Shown: positions 19,070-28,478 of the stretch, piece by piece | Layout: every line of letters begins with the position of its first letter | How positions within the stretch are numbered: position 1 is the first letter of the stretch | Assembly (NCBI GenBank): GCA_963770765.1 | Contig: CAVYQS010000014.1 | Location: 62,001-126,000, forward strand | Direction: 5' to 3' | DNA length: 64,000 nucleotides | Source: CAVPCY01 sp963770765 | GTDB taxonomy: Bacteria; Actinomycetota; Coriobacteriia; Anaerosomatales; PHET01 | Program-made: the position numbers and the translations under genes | The notes under the pieces: model-generated | Databases searched by the model: none | What the model was told of the DNA's origin: nothing | Seen by the model: the letters and a program-made list of their open reading frames with translations, nothing else

Positions 19070-20743
19070 TTGACGTATTCGCGCGAAAGGCTGGGGGAGC
19101 TGCTCGTTTCCGCAGGGCTGCTCTCCCCTGAACAGCTCGATTCCGCGCTCGAGATCCAGGCGATCGAGGGCGGCAAGCTCGGAGAGGTGCTCGTACGCGA
19201 GCTCGTGGTCACCGAGGACCAGATAGCCTATGCGCTGGCTTCCCAGAAGGGGCTCGCGCACGTGAACCTCGCCGCGATATCGATCGATCGCGCCGCCGCT
19301 ATCATGCTGCCGTTGCGCACCGCGCGCCGCCGGCGCTGCATCCCCATCGGAGTAGAGAACGGACTGCTCACACTGGCCATGGCCGATCCGCTCGACGTGG
19401 AAGCGGTCGATGAGGCGGAGCTGCTCACCGGTCTCAAGATACGACCGGTCGTCGCCGCTGCCTCGCAGGTCCGCTTCGCGATCGAGAAGTACGTCGCTGG
19501 AGCGGACGCGATGCTCGAACTCGGAGTGGATGACTCGGATCAGTCCGAGCCGGACGCGCTCTCCGAGTCTCTTGTCGACGCCAGTGTCGCCATCGTTCGC
19601 ATCGTGAATCAGATAGTGCATGAGGCGGTCCTGGCCCGCGCAAGCGACATCCATTTCGAGCCCTCTGAGAGTGCGGTGCGCGTGAGATACCGGGTTGACG
19701 GTGTCTTGCGAGAGGCGACCGAACTGCCCAAGTCCTCCCAAGCCGAGCTGTTGTCGCGTGTCAAGGTCATGGCCGACCTGGACATCACCGAGCGGCGGCG
19801 CCCTCAAGATGGGCGTTTCGGCGTCAGGATCGAGGGCAAGAACCTCGACCTTCGAGTCGCCACACTCCCGACTCCGGATGGGGAAGCGATCACCCTGCGC
19901 ATCCTCGACAGCGAGGTTGCGTTTCACCCGCTCGCACACACCGGCCTCTCACCCGAGGACCTTGCGGTCATCGCGCGGATGCTGTCGAAGCCCTACGGCG
20001 CGCTCTTCATCTCAGGTCCGACAGGATCCGGGAAGTCGACGACGTTGTACGCACTCATGCACGCCGCCAACGATCCCGGGCGCAAGGTCATCACGGTCGA
20101 GGATCCTATCGAGTACCGGATGGACGGGGTCACTCAGCTCGCGGTCAACGCCCGCATCGGACTCACATTCGCTTCGGGACTGCGCACCATACTGCGATCC
20201 GATCCGGATGTCGTGATGGTCGGCGAGGTCCGTGATCCCGAGACTGCCGAGATCGCTGTGCGCGCGGCTCTCACCGGGCATCTCGTCATGAGCTCGATCC
20301 ACACGAACGACGCGCCTTCGGCGCTCACCCGCCTGACGGACATGGGGGTTGCCCCCTACATCACTTCGTCGGGTCTGCTTGGAGCGGTCGCGCAGCGCTT
20401 GGTCAGACGGCTGTGCCCGCGCTGCCGAGAGGTTGCGACGGGTGTGGGCGTCGATCGCCTGCTAGCAGCCGGATTCGAGGAGTCGGAGCTCGCCACCTTG
20501 CGGGTCTACACACCCAAGGGATGCGCCGAGTGTTCGCAGACGGGCTACAAGGGCAGAATCGGAGTATTCGAAGTGATGGAGTTCGATGACGCGCTCCATT
20601 CGCTGTTCTTGCGCAACGCGTCGACTCTTGAGCTTCGCAACGCCGCGATCGCCGGGGGAATGAGGACTCTGCGGCGCGACGCCCTCGACAAGGTGAAGGC
20701 TGGCATCACCAGCCTGGAGGAGATGGATCGGGTGGTGGTCTAG
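19070..20743 (+). CDS. GspE/PilB-type secretion ATPase
   Basis: 557 residues from TTG 19070, five bases after GGAGGGGG. The N-terminal 140 residues are a GspE-N domain (LGELLVSAGLLSPEQLDSAL). The ATPase core follows: ASDIHFEPSE, Walker A GPTGSGKST at 316, the Asp box VITVEDPIEYRMDGV, Walker B DPDVVMVGEVRDPETAE and the His box. A tetracysteine zinc motif (CPRC and CAEC) near residue 445-490 is typical of PilB/GspE and absent from retraction ATPases. It powers assembly of a type IV pilus or type II pseudopilus. No pilC, pilin or peptidase gene is nearby, so it stands alone here. Its stop is followed at once by deoB. Confidence 0.85.
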   Translation: MTYSRERLGELLVSAGLLSPEQLDSALEIQAIEGGKLGEVLVRELVVTEDQIAYALASQKGLAHVNLAAISIDRAAAIMLPLRTARRRRCIPIGVENGLLTLAMADPLDVEAVDEAELLTGLKIRPVVAAASQVRFAIEKYVAGADAMLELGVDDSDQSEPDALSESLVDASVAIVRIVNQIVHEAVLARASDIHFEPSESAVRVRYRVDGVLREATELPKSSQAELLSRVKVMADLDITERRRPQDGRFGVRIEGKNLDLRVATLPTPDGEAITLRILDSEVAFHPLAHTGLSPEDLAVIARMLSKPYGALFISGPTGSGKSTTLYALMHAANDPGRKVITVEDPIEYRMDGVTQLAVNARIGLTFASGLRTILRSDPDVVMVGEVRDPETAEIAVRAALTGHLVMSSIHTNDAPSALTRLTDMGVAPYITSSGLLGAVAQRLVRRLCPRCREVATGVGVDRLLAAGFEESELATLRVYTPKGCAECSQTGYKGRIGVFEVMEFDDALHSLFLRNASTLELRNAAIAGGMRTLRRDALDKVKAGITSLEEMDRVVV

Positions 20744-21943
20744 GTGGGGAAGCGTGCACCGCGAGCTGTAGTGCTCGTTCTCGACAGTGTAGGGGCCGGC
20801 GCGCTGCCCGACGCACACGAGTATGGCGACGAGGGATCGAACACGCTGAGCAACACCTCGGCGGCGGTGGGAGGTATCGCGATGCCGCACCTGGGTGCTC
20901 GCGGGTTGGGGAACATCACCGCCATCTCGGGCGTCGATCCCGTGGCAAACCCCTCGGCATCGTGGGGCCGGAGCGCTGAGAGCAGCGCCGGTAAGGACAC
21001 GACCACCGGCCACTGGGAGATGATGGGCGTCGTGTTGGAGCGCGCGTTTCCCACCTACCCGGACGGGTTTCCTCCCGAGGTCATGGATGCGTTCACCGAG
21101 CTCACCGGACTTGGGTGGCTCGGCAACTATCCGGCGAGTGGCACAGAGATCATCCAGGAGCTCGGCGACGAGCACGTGGCGACGGGTAAGCCGATCGTCT
21201 ACACCAGCGCGGACAGTGTGTTCCAGATCGCGGCCCACGAAGGGGTCATACCGATCGAGGAGCTCTACCGGATCTGCCTGATCGCGCGTGAGCAGGTGTG
21301 TGTCGGAGAGCATGCGGTGGGGCGCATCATCGCACGCCCATTCGTCGGCCCCGACGGTGCCGGCATATACACACGCACGCATCGTCGGCGTGACTTCGCG
21401 GTCGAGCCCTTCGAGCCCACGGTGCTCGACCGACTCGCCGATAAGGGCGTCGCAAGCTACGGGATCGGCAAGATCGGCGAGATATTCGCGTGGCGCGGCA
21501 TCTGCGAGTCACCCCATTCCGAGAACAACATGCACGGCTTCGACAACCTGCTCGCTCGCGTCAAGGACGAGAGCGACAACGGCTTCGTGTTCGCCAATCT
21601 CGTGGACTTCGACATGATCTGGGGCCACCGCAACGATGTGGAGGGCTACGCGCGTGGCCTCGAGGCCGTCGACGCTCGGATGCCCGAGCTGTTCGATGCC
21701 ATGGTCGAGGGCGACCTGTTCATCCTCACTGCGGACCACGGGTGCGACCCGACAACCGGCTCCACGGACCATTCTCGCGAGTACACGCCGCTGATCGCCT
21801 ACATCAAAGGGGTCGAGCGCGGGGTCGACCTGGGCATCCGCGAGACCTTCTCGGACATCGGCGAGACGGTGCTGGACTTCTACGGTCTGGCCGGTGCGTG
21901 CGGACGTGGCACGAGCTTCCTTTCGGCGGTGCGGGACGCATGA
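20744..21943 (+). CDS. deoB: Phosphopentomutase
   Basis: 399 residues, cytoplasmic, interconverts (deoxy)ribose 1-phosphate and 5-phosphate. The alkaline-phosphatase-fold motifs are present: VLDSVGAGALPDAHEYGDEG with the first metal Asp, the phospho-acceptor Thr region GKDTTTGHWEMMG, IGKIGEIFAWRG, and the C-terminal metal site TADHGCDPTTGSTDHSRE. Length matches DeoB. GTG start directly after the upstream stop and a four-base overlap with the nucleoside phosphorylase, so the pair salvages nucleosides to pentose phosphate. Confidence 0.95.
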   Translation: MGKRAPRAVVLVLDSVGAGALPDAHEYGDEGSNTLSNTSAAVGGIAMPHLGARGLGNITAISGVDPVANPSASWGRSAESSAGKDTTTGHWEMMGVVLERAFPTYPDGFPPEVMDAFTELTGLGWLGNYPASGTEIIQELGDEHVATGKPIVYTSADSVFQIAAHEGVIPIEELYRICLIAREQVCVGEHAVGRIIARPFVGPDGAGIYTRTHRRRDFAVEPFEPTVLDRLADKGVASYGIGKIGEIFAWRGICESPHSENNMHGFDNLLARVKDESDNGFVFANLVDFDMIWGHRNDVEGYARGLEAVDARMPELFDAMVEGDLFILTADHGCDPTTGSTDHSREYTPLIAYIKGVERGVDLGIRETFSDIGETVLDFYGLAGACGRGTSFLSAVRDA

Positions 21944-23250
21944 GCAGCGAGCTCAGTTTCGAGGAGCTCATCGAGCAGAAACGTGACGGCCGCGAACACG
22001 ATCAGCACGGTCTCGAGCGCCTCGTATGGGGGTACACCAGCGGCGAGATGCCTGACTACCAGATGTCCGCGTGGCTGATGGCGGTCTACCTCAACGGACT
22101 ATCCGATCGCGAGACAGTCGAGCTGACATCCGCCATGGTCCGCAGCGGCCGCCAGGTGGATCTGAGTTCGGTTCCCGGCATCAAGGTCGACAAGCATTCG
22201 ACCGGCGGCGTGGCGGACACGACGACTCTCATCTTGGCGCCCCTCGTCGCTTCGTGCGGCGTCCCGGTCGCCAAGATGAGCGGACGCGGGTTGGGACATA
22301 CGGGCGGGACACTCGACAAGCTGGAATCGATTCCGGGTTTCTCGGTGGAGTTGAGTCCTGAGCGGTTCCTGCAACAGGTGCGTGACGTGGGAGTCGCGGT
22401 CATGGCGCAGTCGCCCGACGTGGACCCGGCGGACAAGAAGATGTACGCGCTGCGCGATGTGACCGCGACGGTGCCCAGCATTCCTCTCATAGTCGGCAGC
22501 ATCATCTCCAAGAAGGTCGCCGGTGGCGCCGACGCGATCTTGCTCGACGTGAAGGTGGGAAGCGGCGCGTTCATGAAGACCGAAGACGACGCACGCAGGT
22601 TGGCCGGCGAGCTCACGCGGGTGGGACACGCGCTCGGTCGCACGGTCGTTTGCGTGATGAGCGACATGGATCAGCCGCTCGGCATGGCGGTAGGCAACTC
22701 CCTCGAGGTGCGCGAGGCGGTGTTGACGCTGCGGGGTGAGGGGCCTGCGGAGCTCACCGAGCTGTGCCTCGTCCTCGGCGCGAAGATGCTTGTCATGGGA
22801 GGCGTGTGCGCCGACGAACAAGCAGGCCGAGAGAGAAGTGCGCGTGCCATCGCCGACGGCAGCGCACTCGAAGCGTTCCGCCGCTGGATCGCGGCGCAGA
22901 GCGGTGATGCACGAATCGTCGACGATGTTGGTCTTCTCCCGCTGTCTCCCAACATGCGCGAAGTGCGTGCTCGAGAGACGGGGTTCGTGACCGGCTTCGA
23001 CAGCGAGGGCGTCGGACGTGCCGGGATGCTGCTGGGAGCCGGACGTGCACGCAAGGATGACGTCATAGACCTCGGCGCCGGACTACAGCTCGCCGTACGG
23101 GTCGGGGACGCAGTCGAACCCGGGTCGTTGCTGTGCACCATGTACGCGGCCAGTGAAGTGCTGCTTGATTCCGCAGAGGAACGCTTCCGCGAATCGGTCA
23201 CAGTGGGCGGTTCCCGAGTCGACCCGCCTCCGCTCTTCCACGAGCTGTAG
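21940..23250 (+). CDS. deoA: Pyrimidine-nucleoside (thymidine) phosphorylase
   Basis: 436 residues. It cleaves thymidine, deoxyuridine or uridine with phosphate to base and sugar 1-phosphate, feeding DeoB. Family signature: VDKHSTGGVADTTTLILAP for phosphate binding, and KMSGRGLGHTGGTLDKLESIPGF. Lys/Arg/Ser contacts continue in DVTATVPSIPLIVGSIISKK, quoted in parts. A biotin-lipoyl-like C-terminal domain follows from about residue 340. The frame is open far upstream, but the ATG at 21940 overlaps the deoB stop and starts the family sequence. Pyn rather than DeoA specificity cannot be excluded. Confidence 0.92.
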   Translation: MSSELSFEELIEQKRDGREHDQHGLERLVWGYTSGEMPDYQMSAWLMAVYLNGLSDRETVELTSAMVRSGRQVDLSSVPGIKVDKHSTGGVADTTTLILAPLVASCGVPVAKMSGRGLGHTGGTLDKLESIPGFSVELSPERFLQQVRDVGVAVMAQSPDVDPADKKMYALRDVTATVPSIPLIVGSIISKKVAGGADAILLDVKVGSGAFMKTEDDARRLAGELTRVGHALGRTVVCVMSDMDQPLGMAVGNSLEVREAVLTLRGEGPAELTELCLVLGAKMLVMGGVCADEQAGRERSARAIADGSALEAFRRWIAAQSGDARIVDDVGLLPLSPNMREVRARETGFVTGFDSEGVGRAGMLLGAGRARKDDVIDLGAGLQLAVRVGDAVEPGSLLCTMYAASEVLLDSAEERFRESVTVGGSRVDPPPLFHEL

Positions 23251-23259
23251 GCGGTCTGG

Positions 23260-25896
23260 ATGCGAATCGTTGTCGGACACGCGAATCCCGACTTCGACGC
23301 CTACGCGGCGATGATCGCCGCGACGAAGCTCTTCGAGGGTTCGCGGGCGGTCTTTCTCGGCAGCCAGAACGCGAATGTGCGCTCGTTCCACAACCTGCAC
23401 GAGGAGTTCCTGGACTTCGTCGAGTTGCGGGGACTCGACACAGACGCTGTCGACAGCGTCGTCATGGTGGACACCCGCGACCCCTCACGTCTCGGCGAGC
23501 TGGGACCTGTGACGATGCGCCCGGGCGTCGAGGTCATCGTCTACGATCACCATCCTCGGCAGGAGGGCGATATCGAGGGTGCCGAGGACCGTAGTCGGGA
23601 AGTCGGCTCGACAACGGCGATACTCGTGCACGAGATCAGGGACCGCGGAATCGCGCTGACGCCGCTCGAGGCCAGCGCCATGCTCTTGGGCATCCACGAG
23701 GACACCGGCTCGCTGACGTTTCCGAACGCGACCGCGTACGACGCGGACGCGGCCGCGTGGCTGATGGCCACCGGCGCCGACATGGAGGTCGTCAACCAGT
23801 TCCTCGCCAGGACCCTCGACCCCGCTCAACGGGACCTTCTCGCTCAACTTGAGGGCACACTCACCGTGTGGGACATCAACGGCCAGCAGGTCGCTGTGGG
23901 CTTCGCGACGGCCGACGAGTACGTCGATTCAGCGGGTGTCCTGACGCACTACGTGGTCGAAGATATGGGCTTCCGCGTCGCCGTCGCGGTCGTCGCCATG
24001 CCGGAGCGACTCCAGATAGTGGCGCGCTCACGGCTCGCCGAGGTGGATGTCGGTGCCGTCATGGGCCGCATGGGGGGCGGTGGTCACGCACAGGCGGCCT
24101 CTGCGGGGTTCCGCGACCTCTCGATAGACGAGGCACTGAGACGCGTGCGCTCCGCGCTCGAAGCAGAGGTGAAGCCGCCGCTGCGGGCGCTCGACGTGAT
24201 GAGTTCACCGGTCAGAGTGATCGATCCCGAGACGACCATGCGCGAAGCCGGCGAACTGATGGCCCGGTGGGGCCACGGCGGCCTGCCGGTGGTCGTGGAG
24301 GACTCGTTGGTAGGGCTCGTGACTCGGAAGGATGTCGACAAGGCCCTGCGCCACAAGCTGGAGCACGCGCCGGTGAAAGGCTTCATGGGGCGCGATGTGC
24401 TGACCGTCGCCCCGCAGACCGATCTGCGAGAGCTTGAGACGCTGTTGGCGTCGCGCGGGATCGGTCGGATCCCGGTCGTCAAGGCCGGTATCCTCGTCGG
24501 GATCGTCACCCGCAAGGATGTCTTGCGCGCGGAGCACGGCGACGCCTACCTCGACCGGGGTGCGAGCAAGGAGCACCCTCGCGCACGCGCCGCGTTCATC
24601 CGCAACGTGGAAGCGCTCCTGCCGCCTCAGGTTCGTCTTGCTCTCACCTCAGTGGGTGAGGTCGGCCAGGAACTCGGCGTCACCGCGCACGTCGTGGGCG
24701 GTTTCGTGAGGGACATGGTCATCGGGAGACCCAACCTCGATGTCGACATCGTCGTTGAGGGCGACGGGGTCGAGTTCGCACTCAAGGCCGCTGAACGTCT
24801 CGGCGCACGGGTGAAGGTGCACCGGCGCTTCGGTACGGCGGTGCTCGTGGTCAGCAAGGAGCTCCATATCGACGTCGCGAGCAGCCGCAGCGAGTACTAC
24901 ACGAAGCCCGGCGCGCTACCCACCGTCGAGCGTTCCTCGTTGCGGCAGGACCTCTTCCGTCGTGACTTCACGATCAACGCGATGTCCGCGTGTCTGGACC
25001 CCGACTGCTGGGGTGCGATCGCTGATCCATTCGGCGGGCTTTCGGATATCCGCAAGCGGCGCCTGCGCATCATGCACTCGCTGTCGTTCATCGATGATCC
25101 TACTCGGGTCCTGAGGGCGGCCCGGTTCGAGATACGCTACGGCTTCGGCATGGACGTGCACACGCTCCAACTCGCGCTTCGAGCTGTCGAACTGGGAGTG
25201 CTTGAAGAGGTGTCCGGTTCCCGGATTCGCGATGAGCTCTACGACATCCTTGACGAGAAGGCTCCGCTCGAGATACTTCGGCGACTCGACGAGCTTGCCG
25301 CACTTCCGGCGTTGTCTCCGACCGGGGTGGCTCCCGCCCGGCTGATGAGCGGCCTGGTCGGCTGCGGCGACGCGCTCGCTTCCTTCACGCCGCGGTTGAG
25401 CAGGCCGGTGAACACCCGTGCGGTGTTCGTCGCGTGCATCGCAGGCTCTGCTGAGCAGGCTGCGGGGACCAAGTGGATCAGACGACTGCGCATAGGGAAA
25501 GAAGTGGCCGAACCGGCCTTCACTCTCCTGGCACGAGGCCCCGGGGTCGTGCGAAGCTTGCGCGACCGACGCGGAATGCGGGATAGCCGCTTGTTCCGTC
25601 TGCTGGATCCGCTGCCCCCAGAGGCACTCGCGTGTCTGTGGGGTACGGGCGATGCGCTTGTGCGCGAGCGTATCGAACGGTACGCGCTGGATTTGGCGGG
25701 TATTCCCATGACCGTGTCCGGACATGACCTGATATCCATGGGCGCATCACCGGGGGAGCGATTCTCCGCTATACTCGCGCAAGCTCGGGATGACCTCCTC
25801 GACGGGCGAGTATCGGGGCGCGATGCCGAGCTCGCCAACCTGCGGCGGCTCGCCGTCAGGGCCGGCATACTCCCCACGCGAAAGGGAACTGCGTGA
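23260..25896 (+). CDS. DHH phosphoesterase - CBS pair - tRNA nucleotidyltransferase fusion
   Basis: 878 residues in three modules. Residues 1-300: DHH/DHHA1 phosphoesterase with HANPDFDAYAAM, MVDTRDPSRLG, VIVYDHHPRQ, GIHEDTGSLTF and GGGGHAQAASAGF. Residues 305-430: two CBS domains (DVMSSPVRVIDPETTM and MGRDVLTVAPQTDL) that may bind adenine nucleotides. Residues 450-880: class II tRNA nucleotidyltransferase head (VVGGFVRDMVIGRPNLDVDIV) with RRDFTINAMSACLD and RVLRAARFEIRYGF. This architecture is known from A-adding or CCA-adding enzymes that could also degrade nanoRNA. tRNA-Val here encodes its own CCA, so repair is the likely use. The start overlaps nothing; the stop overlaps the M50 protease ATG... 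by four bases. Confidence 0.9.
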   Translation: MRIVVGHANPDFDAYAAMIAATKLFEGSRAVFLGSQNANVRSFHNLHEEFLDFVELRGLDTDAVDSVVMVDTRDPSRLGELGPVTMRPGVEVIVYDHHPRQEGDIEGAEDRSREVGSTTAILVHEIRDRGIALTPLEASAMLLGIHEDTGSLTFPNATAYDADAAAWLMATGADMEVVNQFLARTLDPAQRDLLAQLEGTLTVWDINGQQVAVGFATADEYVDSAGVLTHYVVEDMGFRVAVAVVAMPERLQIVARSRLAEVDVGAVMGRMGGGGHAQAASAGFRDLSIDEALRRVRSALEAEVKPPLRALDVMSSPVRVIDPETTMREAGELMARWGHGGLPVVVEDSLVGLVTRKDVDKALRHKLEHAPVKGFMGRDVLTVAPQTDLRELETLLASRGIGRIPVVKAGILVGIVTRKDVLRAEHGDAYLDRGASKEHPRARAAFIRNVEALLPPQVRLALTSVGEVGQELGVTAHVVGGFVRDMVIGRPNLDVDIVVEGDGVEFALKAAERLGARVKVHRRFGTAVLVVSKELHIDVASSRSEYYTKPGALPTVERSSLRQDLFRRDFTINAMSACLDPDCWGAIADPFGGLSDIRKRRLRIMHSLSFIDDPTRVLRAARFEIRYGFGMDVHTLQLALRAVELGVLEEVSGSRIRDELYDILDEKAPLEILRRLDELAALPALSPTGVAPARLMSGLVGCGDALASFTPRLSRPVNTRAVFVACIAGSAEQAAGTKWIRRLRIGKEVAEPAFTLLARGPGVVRSLRDRRGMRDSRLFRLLDPLPPEALACLWGTGDALVRERIERYALDLAGIPMTVSGHDLISMGASPGERFSAILAQARDDLLDGRVSGRDAELANLRRLAVRAGILPTRKGTA

Positions 25897-26543
25897 ACTT
25901 CGACGTTCAGACTGTTCTTTGGCTGATACTGCTCCTGCCGTCGATCACCTTTCACGAGTACATGCACGGCTACGCCGCCTACCGGCTCGGCGATCCCACC
26001 GCCAAGAACGCGGGACGCCTGTCGCTCAACCCGCTGCGTCACATCGACCCGTTCGGCACGGTCCTGCTCCCACTGCTGCTCTGGGCAGCCGGTGCCCCGA
26101 TCTTCGGCTACGCCAAGCCGGTGCCGGTCAACCCGCGCTACTTCGCCGACATCCGCAAGGGCGACCTCATCACGGGCATAGCGGGACCCGCGGCCAACTT
26201 CGCGCTCGCCCTCGTGGGTTCGGCGCTGGCATGGGGTGCGGTGCTGCTTCCGGTGCAGGGCGTTGCGCAATGGGTGTACGTCATAGGCCTCATGCTCGCC
26301 CAGGTGAACCTCGTCCTGATGTTCTTCAACCTCATCCCCATCCCGCCGCTCGACGGCTCGAGCATCATCCCGATCTTCCTGCCAGACTCCGCGCTCAACG
26401 GCTGGTACCGGATGCAGCAGTACTCCTTCGGCATCCTGCTCGTCTTGATGTGGGGTATCCCTGCTGTGTTCAATGTGAGCCCCATCGGTACGTACTTTCA
26501 GTGGACGGTGGTGCCCGTGCTGAACCTCCTGATGCCGGGGTAG
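25893..26543 (+). CDS. M50 (site-2 protease) family membrane metalloprotease
   Basis: 216 residues, about five or six hydrophobic segments. Zinc site HEYMH (HExxH) is in the first helix as LPSITFHEYMHGYAAYRLGD. The third ligand motif NLIPIPPLDGSSI lies near residue 147, matching the NPxPPLDG pattern of the SpoIVFB-like subgroup without a PDZ domain. Such proteases cut membrane-embedded anti-sigma or signal proteins; no substrate is visible. GTG start overlaps the tRNA nucleotidyltransferase stop by four bases. Confidence 0.9.
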   Translation: MNFDVQTVLWLILLLPSITFHEYMHGYAAYRLGDPTAKNAGRLSLNPLRHIDPFGTVLLPLLLWAAGAPIFGYAKPVPVNPRYFADIRKGDLITGIAGPAANFALALVGSALAWGAVLLPVQGVAQWVYVIGLMLAQVNLVLMFFNLIPIPPLDGSSIIPIFLPDSALNGWYRMQQYSFGILLVLMWGIPAVFNVSPIGTYFQWTVVPVLNLLMPG

Positions 26544-26608
26544 CCGCACCGCCCTGCGCTATCATGAACCGAATCCATCGAGACCCTGGGGCGAGGAGCC
26601 ACGTCCGC

Positions 26609-27685
26609 ATGACCAAGAAGCGCACGCTCACCGGCTACCGGCCTACCGGCAAGCTCCATCTGGGCCACTGGTTCGGCAACCTGCAGAACATGTTGCGGAT
26701 GCAGCACGAGTATGACGCGTACTACTTCATCGCCGATTACCACGCCCTCACCAGCGACTGGCAGGACCCGTCGGCCATCGCGACCTACACTGAAGAGATG
26801 GTGCTCGACTGGTGTGCCGCAGGTCTCGACCCCGATGCCTGCACGATCTACCGCCAGTCCGACGTCGCTGACGTCGCGGAACTGATGCTCTTCTTCAGCA
26901 TGGTGCTTCCGATGCCGTGGCTGGAACGCACCCCGAGCTACAAGGAGCAGCGCGCCCAGATCACCACGAAGGACCTCGGCAACGTAGGCTTCTTCCTTTA
27001 CCCTGCCCTGCAGGCCGCCGACATCGCGATCGTTCTTGCCGATGCCGTACCGGTGGGAGAGGACCAGCTCCCTCACCTCGAGCTCACACGCGAGATCGTA
27101 CGCCGCTTCAACAGCACCTACGGTCAGTTCCTGCGCGAGCCTCAGGCGATCATAGCGACCGAAGGCGCCCGCGTACCCGGTACCGACGGGCGGAAGATGT
27201 CCAAGAGCTACGGCAACTCCATCTTCATATCTGATGCGCCAGACGAGATACGCTCCAAGGTCATGAGTTTCATGACCGACCCTGCGCGCAAGCTCAAGAG
27301 CGACCCCGGCGACCCCGATATCTGTCCGCTTCACGCGGTGCACAAGCTCATCGCTCCGGCCGAGGAGATCGCCGACTGGGATGCCTGTTGCCGTACGGCC
27401 GAATGCGGATGCGTCGCGCACAAACGCAAGCTGGCCGACGACCTTGTCGCGTATCTGACGCCCTTCCAAGAACGCCGAGCGGAACTGGCTGCGCGACCCG
27501 GATACGCCGCCGAGGTCCTGGCTGCGGGAGCAACGAAGGCCAAGCCGATCACGAGCGGGGTCGTTGCGACGTGTCGCGAGCTCATCGGCCTGGACCCCCG
27601 CACTCAGCTCTCCGCCGGAATCGAGCGTGGTGCACCCGCCGCAGCGTCAGCTGAATCGCATCCGTCGTTCCTCGACGCCGAGTAG
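26609..27685 (+). CDS. trpS: Tryptophanyl-tRNA synthetase
   Basis: 358 residues, class I synthetase. HIGH motif is PTGKLHLGHW; KMSKS is intact as GRKMSKSYGN. It has VGEDQLPHLELTREI and a Cys-rich insert late in the protein (WDACCRTAECGCVAHKRK), seen in a TrpS subset with possible metal binding. The ATG at 26609 follows a GAGGAG site at about 26594; longer in-frame starts upstream are unsupported. A TATCAT -10 lies at 26560. It heads the run trpS-scpA-scpB-rluB-cob. Confidence 0.95.
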   Translation: MTKKRTLTGYRPTGKLHLGHWFGNLQNMLRMQHEYDAYYFIADYHALTSDWQDPSAIATYTEEMVLDWCAAGLDPDACTIYRQSDVADVAELMLFFSMVLPMPWLERTPSYKEQRAQITTKDLGNVGFFLYPALQAADIAIVLADAVPVGEDQLPHLELTREIVRRFNSTYGQFLREPQAIIATEGARVPGTDGRKMSKSYGNSIFISDAPDEIRSKVMSFMTDPARKLKSDPGDPDICPLHAVHKLIAPAEEIADWDACCRTAECGCVAHKRKLADDLVAYLTPFQERRAELAARPGYAAEVLAAGATKAKPITSGVVATCRELIGLDPRTQLSAGIERGAPAAASAESHPSFLDAE

Positions 27686-27695
27686 CGAGCGCTCC

Positions 27696-28478
27696 GTGGG
27701 ATACACCGTCAAGACAGACGTCTTCGAGGGACCGTTCGACCTGCTGTTGCACCTGGTCTCACGTCAGAAGGTCGACGTCAGCGCGATCTCGATCGCCCAC
27801 GTGGCCGACCAGTATCTGGAGCACATCGACCGGATGCACGATCTCGACCTCGATGTCGCGAGCGAGTTCCTTCTGCTCGCAGCCACCCTCCTGGAGATCA
27901 AGGCCTCATCGCTGCTTCCGAAGCAAGACGCGTACATCGGTGAGGATCTCGACGACCTGTCACCCGAGGAGGCCCGCGACATCCTGGTCGCCCGGCTGCT
28001 CGCCTACAAGCAGTTCAAGAACGCCGCCGGCGAACTCGCGCAGCGGATGGAGAATGAAGACCGGATGCATCCGCGTCAGGCGGGTCTCGAAGTCGACTTC
28101 CTGGGCCTCATGCCCGACTACCTGGAGGGTCTCACCCTTCGCGCACTCTCCGTCATCTGCGCCGATCTCGAGTATCGGCGTGAGGTCATCTTGCTGGAGG
28201 CCGAGCATGTCGCAAGCATGCCGATCTCGTTGGAGTTGCACGCCGAGAGTGTGCGACGAACCGTATCCCGCGCCGGGCGTGCGTGCTTCTCCGAGCTGGT
28301 GGGTTCCGATGCGACACCTGAGGTCATCGTCGTCACCTTCTTGGCGATCCTCGAACTCTACAAGCGGGGCCTGGTCGACATCGAGCAGGCGACCATCTTC
28401 GGAGACATCGCCGTCGTTCATCTGGACGAGGAAGACGCTCGCGTACGCGGGTTCAACGAGGAGGACTTGGATGACTGA
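27696..28478 (+). CDS. scpA: Segregation and condensation protein A
   Basis: 260 residues, the kleisin subunit of the SMC condensin. It begins YTVKTDVFEGPFDLLLHLVSRQKVD, the conserved ScpA N-terminus that binds the SMC neck, quoted in parts, and has ASEFLLLAATLLEIKASSLLP. The winged-helix C-terminus is VTFLAILELYKRGLVDIEQ. GTG 27696 gives this start. Its stop overlaps the ATG of scpB by eight bases, as is usual for scpAB. Confidence 0.94.
   Translation: MGYTVKTDVFEGPFDLLLHLVSRQKVDVSAISIAHVADQYLEHIDRMHDLDLDVASEFLLLAATLLEIKASSLLPKQDAYIGEDLDDLSPEEARDILVARLLAYKQFKNAAGELAQRMENEDRMHPRQAGLEVDFLGLMPDYLEGLTLRALSVICADLEYRREVILLEAEHVASMPISLELHAESVRRTVSRAGRACFSELVGSDATPEVIVVTFLAILELYKRGLVDIEQATIFGDIAVVHLDEEDARVRGFNEEDLDD

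Noticed and set aside
21490..21939. An upstream extension of the nucleoside phosphorylase by 150 codons
   Set aside because: That part is out of frame inside deoB and Arg-rich; the family start is at 21940.
25239..26549. 436-codon minus-strand open frame over the tRNA nucleotidyltransferase and M50 genes
   Set aside because: Covers two overlapping well-supported plus-strand genes; composition is antisense-like.
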